A DNA stretch of 64,000 bases. It comes from an uncultured Bacteroidota bacterium. Lineage in GTDB: Bacteria > Bacteroidota > Bacteroidia > Chitinophagales > Chitinophagaceae. Positions 41,267 through 49,067 of the stretch are shown piece after piece. Location: the NCBI GenBank assembly GCA_903904855.1, contig CAIVEH010000216.1, positions 28,751 to 92,750 on the forward strand, in the 5' to 3' direction. Made by a program: the position numbers and the translations under genes. Below the pieces are notes generated by a model. It worked only from the letters and a program-made list of their open reading frames with translations, searched no databases and had not been told where the DNA came from. The stretch's first letter is position 1, and every line of letters starts with the position of its first letter.

Positions 41267-41502
41267 ATTATCAGTTCGATCAGCAACTTCCTGCACCCAG
41301 TCATTGCTTTCGGATTAAAATCCGAAAGAGCAAGGTAACAATATAGCTAAGTGTCAAAAAAATAATGGGTTTTCAAAGTATTTCACCTACCATAACTTTT
41401 TATATTCGATAATTATCCGGATAAATAAGGAATAAGGATACAAAATCAGGAAATTTCCCATAAATTTGCCGTCCTTAATAAAAAAATCATAATCAACAAC
41501 TA

Positions 41503-43695
41503 ATGTCTGTCATACTAACTATCAGAAACAGGTTCGGAAAAATTGCGGGTGGATTAATAGCGCTCGCGCTTATTGGCTTTATAGTATCTGATGCCCGCAA
41601 TGGTTCGATAACCAGTTTTTTCAGTGGCCATGATTCGAGCGTGATGAAAATCAACGGCACCAAAATAGACCCTAAAGACTATCAGCACCTGCTGAAGGAG
41701 TATGAAACACTGTATACAATGTTTAACAAGGGCCGTCCGCTGGATGAGGCCACCAGGGCGCAGATGAATGAGCAGGTAGCTCAGATGGCGGTGTTTGAAA
41801 CCGTTGTGAATGAAGAGTGCGACAAGCTGGGTATCATTACTACAGAAGATGAGAAGAAGAACCTCGTTTATGGCGAAAATGCCGATCCACTGGTGCGTCA
41901 GTTCCAGATAGAAGGGCAACAGGTTTTTGTTGATCCACAGACCAATCAGTTTGATCCTCAGCGCGTGAAGTATTTCGAAAAGCAATTTGCTGAAGACCCT
42001 GCAAAATATGATCCTACCGGTAAAATAATGGAGCAGTGGGTGACTGTGAAAGAATATGTGCTGCGCATGAGCAGAGTGAATAAATTCAATGAAATGTTCT
42101 CAGGTTCGGTTTATTCGCCTACCTATTTGGCTAAGAAAAACGTTACCGATCAGAACTCAATGTGCTCGATGAAGTATATTAAAGTGCCTTTCACAAGCGT
42201 TGCTGATAACGATGTGAAAGTTACTGAGGATGACATGAAGGCTTATATGAAGGCGCATCCGGGCATGTTTGAAAACGACCAGCCTACTAGGAGCATTGAG
42301 TATGTATCGTTTGACATCATACCTTCTTCGGCTGATACGGCAAGGTGCATTGAGCAGCTGACGCAAATCAAAGATGAGTTTACGAATACAAAGGATAACA
42401 AGACTTTTGTAAACAACAAATCGGATGATGCCAATTCTTTCAATGAGGTATTTGTGAATAAAAGGACGTTCCTTTCGAGGTATGCAGATACTATCAACAG
42501 CCTGGCTGTAGGAACTGTTTATGGTCCTTATTATGAAAATGGCGCTTACAGGATGACCAAGGTGCTGGACAGGAAAACACTGCCAGACAGTGTAAAGTGC
42601 CGTCACATATTGGTTAGGACCCAGGACCGTGGAAAAGATATTGCTAACGACAGCGCCGCACAGCAGAAGCTGGACAGCGCACTGCATGAACTGGCAGCAG
42701 GCGTTAAGTTTGATTCGGTGGTAGCCAAATACTCGGAAGATGAGGGCAGCAAAGCTAAGGGCGGTGAGTATACTTTTACGCTTCGCGACAGGCCGGGAAT
42801 TTCGAAAGAGTTTGGTGATTTTATTTTTGAAGGAAAGGTGGGTGATAAGAAATCTGTGAAAGTATCGAACGATAATTATCATGGTATACACTATATAGAA
42901 ATTATTGAACAGAAAGGAACAGGGCCAGCTATACAGATAGGTACAGTAGCCAAGAACCTGGCGCCAAGCGACAGCACAGTAAATGCAATCTATGGCAAGG
43001 CCAATGAGTTTGCCGGCAAGAATCCAACAGCCACCGAGTTTGATGCTACTATTAAGAAGCAGGGTCTTGATAAAAGGCTGGGCGAGAATGTGAAGGTGAA
43101 TAACTTTACTATTCCGGGTCTGGGTGCATCACGCGAAGTAATCCGCTGGATATTTGACCACAAGCTGGGCGATATTTCTCCTGTGTTCCAATTGGGCGAC
43201 CAGAGGTATGTAGTTGCCAAGCTGGCAGCAATTCAGGATAAGGGTATTGCACAGTTAAATGAGTCGAATAAGCCAATGATAGAGCAGAAGGTGCGTGAGG
43301 AGAAGAAAGCAGAAGCTATCAGCAGCAAATATGGCAAATCAGGTTCATTGGATGCAATAGCACAGGCAAGCGGCCAGCCGGTTCAGCAGTCGGATTCTGC
43401 AACACTGGGTAATGGTATACCTGGCCTTGGTTTTGAGCCAAGACTTATAGGCTATGCATTTAACTCTGCATTCCAGCCAAATACGCTTTCTCCGGGAATT
43501 AAGGGCAATGGTGGAGTTTATTTCATTACCGTATTGAACCGCAGCGCAAGTGCAGTGCCAGAAAACCTGATGAATATGATTGCCCCACAGCAACAGAGGT
43601 CGCAGCAGGGACAGTTGAGGAATGCTATTGGCCAGCAGTTGCAGCCAAGTGTGATACGCAAGGCAGATGTAAAATATAATGCAGGTAATTTTTAA
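41503..43695 (+). CDS. PpiD/SurA-like peptidylprolyl isomerase (SurA_N plus parvulin domains)
   Basis: N-terminal TM MSVILTIRNRFGKIAGGLIALALIGFIVSD; parvulin 'VKCRHILVRTQDRGKD...AKGGEYTFTLRDRPGISKEFGDFIFEGKVGD'. Confidence 0.92.
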   Translation: MSVILTIRNRFGKIAGGLIALALIGFIVSDARNGSITSFFSGHDSSVMKINGTKIDPKDYQHLLKEYETLYTMFNKGRPLDEATRAQMNEQVAQMAVFETVVNEECDKLGIITTEDEKKNLVYGENADPLVRQFQIEGQQVFVDPQTNQFDPQRVKYFEKQFAEDPAKYDPTGKIMEQWVTVKEYVLRMSRVNKFNEMFSGSVYSPTYLAKKNVTDQNSMCSMKYIKVPFTSVADNDVKVTEDDMKAYMKAHPGMFENDQPTRSIEYVSFDIIPSSADTARCIEQLTQIKDEFTNTKDNKTFVNNKSDDANSFNEVFVNKRTFLSRYADTINSLAVGTVYGPYYENGAYRMTKVLDRKTLPDSVKCRHILVRTQDRGKDIANDSAAQQKLDSALHELAAGVKFDSVVAKYSEDEGSKAKGGEYTFTLRDRPGISKEFGDFIFEGKVGDKKSVKVSNDNYHGIHYIEIIEQKGTGPAIQIGTVAKNLAPSDSTVNAIYGKANEFAGKNPTATEFDATIKKQGLDKRLGENVKVNNFTIPGLGASREVIRWIFDHKLGDISPVFQLGDQRYVVAKLAAIQDKGIAQLNESNKPMIEQKVREEKKAEAISSKYGKSGSLDAIAQASGQPVQQSDSATLGNGIPGLGFEPRLIGYAFNSAFQPNTLSPGIKGNGGVYFITVLNRSASAVPENLMNMIAPQQQRSQQGQLRNAIGQQLQPSVIRKADVKYNAGNF

Positions 43696-43727
43696 TTACC
43701 GGGCTTTAGTAATAATATATTTACTAT

Positions 43728-43770
43728 AAAAAGAAGTTGTCCTTTATTTTCGGGACAACTTCTTTTTTTT
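43728..43770 (+). terminator. Rho-independent terminator downstream of the PpiD-like gene
   Basis: AAAAAGAAGTTGTCC...GGGACAACTTCTTTTTTTT. Confidence 0.9.
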
Positions 43771-43961
43771 GTTATAAATCCTTCATCTTTGTAGAGAAAT
43801 CAGTTAAATACCAATTGGTACTGAAAAACAGGCATTAAGTTTTGCGAAAAAAGATGCCTCCGTTGCGGCGAAGAGGCGCATTTTGCAAATGACCGATTTA
43901 AGCATGCAAATGATTGTGTGATCTGATTTTTGATGTTAAATAAGAATAAGAACCCAAAGGA

Positions 43962-44528
43962 ATGAATACCAGGATAATAACACTCTTTGGAGAAGAAGAA
44001 GTACCTGAGCTGATAAGGGGGGTGGGCAACAGCCGTGCAAAAAAGAAGCAGGAAGAGGTTGCGGCTCCTGAAAACGCAGCTCAGCCTGAACCGGCGCCTG
44101 AAGTGGCGGCTGAGCCGGAACCTGTGGCTGTGGCTGAAAAAGAAGAAGAAGTAAAGAGCTTTGAATTTCCGGAAGACTGGAAAGGGGAGAAGAAGTATTA
44201 TTCGATAGGGGAGGTGGCCGCGCTTTTTGGCGTGAAGACTTCACACATAAGATTCTGGACCAACGAATTTAAACTTAATGTGCGCACCACCCGTAAAGGT
44301 GACCGGCTCTATACTGCCGACCTGGTGCGGGAGCTGAAGGCAATACACCACCTGGTGAAGGAGCGGGGCTTTACGCTGTCGGGGGCCAAAGCAAAACTGA
44401 AGGTGCAAAACAAGAGGGATGTAGAAACCATAGATCTGAAACAATCGTTGCTGCAGTTGAGGAATAAGCTGGTTATTATCAGGAATCAGATACCCAGGCC
44501 AAGCCAAACCCCTGACCCCTCCAGATGA
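43962..44528 (+). CDS. MerR family transcriptional regulator
   Basis: KKYYSIGEVAALFGVKTSHIRFWTNEFKLNVRTTRKGDRLYTADLVRELKAIHHLVKERGFTLSGAKAKL. Confidence 0.92.
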   Translation: MNTRIITLFGEEEVPELIRGVGNSRAKKKQEEVAAPENAAQPEPAPEVAAEPEPVAVAEKEEEVKSFEFPEDWKGEKKYYSIGEVAALFGVKTSHIRFWTNEFKLNVRTTRKGDRLYTADLVRELKAIHHLVKERGFTLSGAKAKLKVQNKRDVETIDLKQSLLQLRNKLVIIRNQIPRPSQTPDPSR

Positions 44529-44666
44529 AAAATCGGGAACGTATGCCGGGGGACAACGAATTAAGCTGCGGTGAAGAATTCAAGGATGGAGATTTGATTG
44601 GGCAAGGTTGTTTTTATTGAATATTCTAATATAGTTGAGTATTGAGGAGGTATTAAACATCAGAAA

Positions 44667-45197
44667 ATGAAAACGATATTTTTTACGCTTACGATGATAA
44701 TGAGTATGACTGCAATGGGGCAGAAGCTATACAGGGAAACGAGGGATACTGTGGATGGTGGGCTTATATTTAATGGGATTGTGAGCCTGGATAACCTTTC
44801 CAGAGAACCATCTTTTACGTGGTACAAGAAAGGGGTAGAAGAATATATTCCAGAGGAGAAAGCGATGAACCTGCTTAATTTTTACCTGCGGCAATACAGG
44901 ATGATCGTGTTTCTGGGTACCTGGTGCGATGATTCGCATAACCTGATACCCAAGCTGGCAAAAGTACTGAAGACATCCCATTTCCCAGATGCGTTGCTGA
45001 CTATGTATGGCGTAGACAGGAACAAGGCAACAACAGGGTATGAACACAGGAGGTATGAGATAACCAATGTGCCTACCATAATATTATACAAAGGAGACCT
45101 GGAAGCGGGCAGAATTACAGAATCTGTAAAAACTACTGTGGAGGGTGAGCTGGCTGCCATAATTGAAAAAGATATGGCAGGGCAGGAGATGCACTGA
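44667..45197 (+). CDS. Thioredoxin-like family protein with WCDDS instead of CXXC
   Basis: MIVFLGTWCDDSHNLIPKLAKVLK...EITNVPTIILYKGDLEAGRITE. Confidence 0.8.
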   Translation: MKTIFFTLTMIMSMTAMGQKLYRETRDTVDGGLIFNGIVSLDNLSREPSFTWYKKGVEEYIPEEKAMNLLNFYLRQYRMIVFLGTWCDDSHNLIPKLAKVLKTSHFPDALLTMYGVDRNKATTGYEHRRYEITNVPTIILYKGDLEAGRITESVKTTVEGELAAIIEKDMAGQEMH

Positions 45198-45281
45198 TAA
45201 ATCTGTAACATATAAACAGATTAAAACCAGCTAGCTATTCCTAATCTTGTATAAAATAGGCCGGAGACCCATATAATTAAT

Positions 45282-45289
45282 TACCTTTG
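45282..45289 (+). promoter_or_regulatory. -7 box TACCTTTG upstream of hutH
   Basis: TAnnTTTG motif 17 nt before the ATG. Confidence 0.5.
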
Positions 45290-45305
45290 CACCCCAAAAT
45301 TAATT

Positions 45306-46787
45306 ATGGAGTTACCGGAGCATCTTACCTTAAGTTTTTTAGAAGCAAAGAGTGAAAATCTGTTTTCTTTGTCTGAATCGGCGCTTGCGCGAATCTCGGC
45401 CAACAGAACTTACCTGGATAACAAACTTAAAGACGGCCAAACCTACTACGGAATAAATACCGGATTTGGCTCTCTGTGCAATGTGCGCATAGAGAGTGAA
45501 GACCTTGCGCAGCTGCAGGAAAACCTGGTATGCTCTCATGCCTGTGGAATGGGAGATGAAGTGCCGGAAGAAATAGTGCGGCTGATGTTGCTGCTGAAAG
45601 TGCATGGACTGAGCCAGGGCTATAGCGGGGTAAGAACAGACAAAGTGAAACGGCTGATAGACTTTTATAACCTCGGTATTACTCCTGTAGTATATGAACT
45701 GGGATCGCTGGGCGCATCGGGCGATCTGGCGCCGCTTGCCCATATGAGCCTGCCGCTTTTTGGTAAAGGATGGGTAAGATATAAAGGAGAGAAGATGGCT
45801 GCTGCAGAGGCTTTGAAAGCGGCCGGACTGGAACCGATAGCGCTGGCGGCCAAAGAAGGATTAGCATTGCTGAATGGTACACAGTTCATGAGCTCTTATT
45901 CGGTATGGGCATTGATGGCAGCGAGGAAACTGATGCTCTGGGCCGATGTGATCAGTGCATTATCGGCAGATGCTTTTATGGTAAAAGATGAGCCGTTTAA
46001 TGCCGCCATTCAAAGGGTGCGGCCGCATAAAGGCCAGGTAGCTACTGCAGCACGGATAAGAAGACTCCTGGCTGGCAGCCAGATAAAGCAAATGCCCAAG
46101 GAGCAGGTGCAGGATCCTTATTCTTTCAGATGCATACCACAGGTGCATGGCGCTACAGCCGATGTGATTGATATGGTATCGGGAGTGGTGGAAACTGAGG
46201 TCAACTCGGTAACGGATAACCCGATTATATTTAGTGATGAGGATGCTATAATGAGTGGAGGGAATTTTCACGGGCAGCCACTTGCGCTCCATGCCGATTT
46301 TCTGGCGATAGCAATGGCAGAACTGGCCAATATTTCAGAAAGAAGAACATACCTGATGATAAGCGGGCAGCGGGGATTGCCAGCCTTTCTTACGCCTCAT
46401 GCAGGCCTCAACAGCGGTTTTATGATTGCACAGTACACAGCAGCAGGAATAGTGAGCCAGAACAAGCAATATTGTACGCCTGCCTCGGTAGACAGTATAG
46501 TGAGCAGTAATGGCCAGGAAGATCATGTGAGTATGGGTTCTAATGCTGTTACAAAACTAAGAAAGGTGGTGATGAATGTGCAGCGGGTACTAGCTATAGA
46601 ACTACTGGTTGCAGCACAGGCGCTTGAGCTGCGCAGGCCATTAAAGTCATCTTCGGCCCTTGAAAATGTATTTGATGCTTTCAGGAAAGAAGTATCGTTT
46701 ATGACGCATGATGAGATTTTGCATAATAAACTTATAGCTGCTGAGCGGTTTCTGGATAGGGATGCCATTGAGATTATTGGGAAGTAA
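45306..46787 (+). CDS. hutH: Histidine ammonia-lyase (aromatic amino-acid lyase)
   Basis: GSLGASGDLAPLAHMSLPLFGKG (MIO ASG), YGINTGFGSL, full-length. Confidence 0.92.
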   Translation: MELPEHLTLSFLEAKSENLFSLSESALARISANRTYLDNKLKDGQTYYGINTGFGSLCNVRIESEDLAQLQENLVCSHACGMGDEVPEEIVRLMLLLKVHGLSQGYSGVRTDKVKRLIDFYNLGITPVVYELGSLGASGDLAPLAHMSLPLFGKGWVRYKGEKMAAAEALKAAGLEPIALAAKEGLALLNGTQFMSSYSVWALMAARKLMLWADVISALSADAFMVKDEPFNAAIQRVRPHKGQVATAARIRRLLAGSQIKQMPKEQVQDPYSFRCIPQVHGATADVIDMVSGVVETEVNSVTDNPIIFSDEDAIMSGGNFHGQPLALHADFLAIAMAELANISERRTYLMISGQRGLPAFLTPHAGLNSGFMIAQYTAAGIVSQNKQYCTPASVDSIVSSNGQEDHVSMGSNAVTKLRKVVMNVQRVLAIELLVAAQALELRRPLKSSSALENVFDAFRKEVSFMTHDEILHNKLIAAERFLDRDAIEIIGK

Positions 46788-47025
46788 AGTTTGAATCTGA
46801 AGTCGTTATTTGTGCAATTAAAAGTCTCACGCAAAGTCGCGGAGGCGCAAACAGAGCGACTAAAATAGACAGATCAAAAAGCAAGGGTGCAAAGCCATTA
46901 ATTCAATGTTTGCATAATTTTATCTGGCTATGATAATAAATGAATAAATTAGTGATGTTCCGGTTATTTTATAAAAGGATAGCAGGAAATTGAATACTCT
47001 TGCTTCCGAAGGATTTTGTTTTTCT

Positions 47026-47033
47026 TACATTTG
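47026..47033 (+). promoter_or_regulatory. -7 box TACATTTG upstream of the ferredoxin reductase
   Basis: TAnnTTTG motif 10 nt before the ATG at 47043. Confidence 0.45.
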
Positions 47034-47042
47034 CCACCATTT

Positions 47043-48131
47043 ATGTCTCTGCTGCAATTTTACCCGCTGAAAGTTAAGGATGTTCGCCAGGAAACGGCTG
47101 ACTGTGTATCGGTATCGCTGGATGTGCCAGCTGATATTGCTGATAAATTCAGGTTTGTACCTGGCCAGTATGTTACGTTCCGTCATAAGGTAGATGGGGC
47201 TGAAATCCGGCGTTCCTATTCTATCTGTTCCAGTAAGGGAGAGGGTGAATTGCGAGTGGCTATAAAAAAAGTAGAGCAGGGCAAATTTTCCACCTATGCC
47301 AATGAAACGCTAAAGAAAGGGGATGTGCTGGATGTAATGCCCCCAATGGGAAATTTTGTGATAAAGAATAAAAAGTCGGGACATAAAGAGTATGTGGCAT
47401 TTGTGGCCGGAAGTGGTATAACACCGGTAATGAGCATTATGAAATCGGTGCTGGAAGAGGAGCCTGATAGCTGCTTTACATTGGTGTATGGTAACAGGAG
47501 CAAGAACAGCATCATTTTCAGAGAAGCCATAGAGGCGCTGAAGAATACCTATATGTTGCGGCTGAGGGTACACCATATCATCAGCAGGGAGTATATGGAT
47601 ATACCATTGCTGAACGGAAGGATTGATGCGTCAAAGGTGACTGAATTCTGCAAATCGCTTATTGATATTCTAAACACTGATGAGGCTTTTATTTGCGGGC
47701 CGGAAGAAATGATACTTTCGGTAAGGGAGCAGTTGATTGACCTGGGAATGCCTGGTGCCAATGTGCATATTGAATTATTCACGTCACCCGATCAGCCAAA
47801 AGAAACCCACGAAAAATGGGTGGAAGGGCATAAAAGCGATGGGGAGCATAAAAGCAAAGTAAGCATAACGCTTGATGGTGTAACCTTTGATATGGAAGTG
47901 CCTTTTAATGGCGAAAGCATACTGGATGCAGCCCTGAAAAGCGGCGCCGACCTGCCTTATGCCTGCAAGGGCGGTGTGTGCTGCACCTGCCGCGCCAAAG
48001 TGCTGGAAGGCGAAGTGGAGATGGAAGTGAACTATGCCCTCGATGAGCACGAAGTGCAGCAGGGTTATGTGCTTACCTGCCAGAGCCACCCCAGAACGGA
48101 GCGGGTGGTGATTGATTTTGATGCGAGGTAG
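47043..48131 (+). CDS. FAD/2Fe-2S ferredoxin-NADP reductase-like oxidoreductase (PaaE-type)
   Basis: RRSYSICSS, VAGSGITPVMSIMKSVL, CGPEEMI, CKGGVCCTCRAKVLEGEVEM. Confidence 0.9.
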   Translation: MSLLQFYPLKVKDVRQETADCVSVSLDVPADIADKFRFVPGQYVTFRHKVDGAEIRRSYSICSSKGEGELRVAIKKVEQGKFSTYANETLKKGDVLDVMPPMGNFVIKNKKSGHKEYVAFVAGSGITPVMSIMKSVLEEEPDSCFTLVYGNRSKNSIIFREAIEALKNTYMLRLRVHHIISREYMDIPLLNGRIDASKVTEFCKSLIDILNTDEAFICGPEEMILSVREQLIDLGMPGANVHIELFTSPDQPKETHEKWVEGHKSDGEHKSKVSITLDGVTFDMEVPFNGESILDAALKSGADLPYACKGGVCCTCRAKVLEGEVEMEVNYALDEHEVQQGYVLTCQSHPRTERVVIDFDAR

Positions 48132-48376
48132 TCCATACGTATTCTGTAAAAAAAAGCTTCATCTCTGACATTTTCCTTTATAATGCCTGGAGTTCATTAC
48201 CAACATATTTATATATCATAAATACTGTCGCCTTTATTTGTGCTTTCAGCAATCACTTGAATCTTTTGCAAAGTGTACCAAAAATCTTTCTAAAATTAAG
48301 GAATTTCAGAAAGATTTTAAAGATCCTGTAACCTACAATAAATCCAATTACTTAACTTTGAATAAAAACAATCAGT

Positions 48377-48634
48377 ATGGCACCGATAGTGAAAAGGCAA
48401 AGGCTGCACCAATATATAGAGATTGCCAATAACCACGATATTGATTTGTTGCTTGATTATGTTGAAAACAGCATGAGTCCCTATGTGCCTTACAATAAAT
48501 GGGACGACCATGAATTTATTGCCGAAATGGAGGCAAGGGTAAAATCTTTGGAAAATGGCACTGATAAGGGGCATACCTGGGAAGAAGTAAAAGAAATGGC
48601 AAGACAGGCGTTAAGCGCAAAGAAGGCAAAATGA
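48377..48634 (+). CDS. Putative antitoxin of a type II TA pair
   Basis: 85 aa; ends overlapping the RelE/ParE ATG by 4 nt; C-term addiction-module style 'HTWEEVKEMARQALSAKKAK'. Confidence 0.7.
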   Translation: MAPIVKRQRLHQYIEIANNHDIDLLLDYVENSMSPYVPYNKWDDHEFIAEMEARVKSLENGTDKGHTWEEVKEMARQALSAKKAK

Positions 48635-48930
48635 ACTTTACACTAATCTTCAACGATAAGGCGAAAGATGAATATATTGCCACAATTTTATGGTATGAGG
48701 AACGAGAACCGGGATTAGGAGAAAGATTTGAAAGTGAAACCGAAAAGCAATTACGAAAGATAACATCTAACCCTTATGCCTACCATTATTCTAAAGGTAA
48801 ATTCCGTGAATCTTCAGTTGATGACTTTCCTTTTACAATAATCTATAAGATAAACGAGAAAAATAATACAATCTATATTTCTTCAATTTTCCACACAAGC
48901 CGTAATCCAAAAGGTAAATACAGAAGGTAG
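48631..48930 (+). CDS. RelE/ParE family toxin
   Basis: AKDEYIATILWYEEREPGLGERFESETEKQLRKITSNPYAYHY...FPFTIIYKINEKNNTIYISSIFHTSRNP. Confidence 0.88.
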   Translation: MNFTLIFNDKAKDEYIATILWYEEREPGLGERFESETEKQLRKITSNPYAYHYSKGKFRESSVDDFPFTIIYKINEKNNTIYISSIFHTSRNPKGKYRR

Positions 48931-49067
48931 TAAGGAATTAAGCAGGTTTATGCACCAGTAGTACCTTATTCCCGAAAAATAGTCTATCAGATTTTTCAAT
49001 TCACACAAATTCACCACCCTGTAAAAGATTTTGAACCTTAAAATCCGAATAAGATTATTTTTGTTTT

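Noticed and set aside
42157-42891. 244-aa minus-strand ORF in the PpiD-like gene
   Set aside because: Antisense to a well-supported CDS.
48238-48432. 64-aa plus-strand ORF upstream of the TA pair
   Set aside because: Overlaps the antitoxin start and has no coding features; likely leader sequence.
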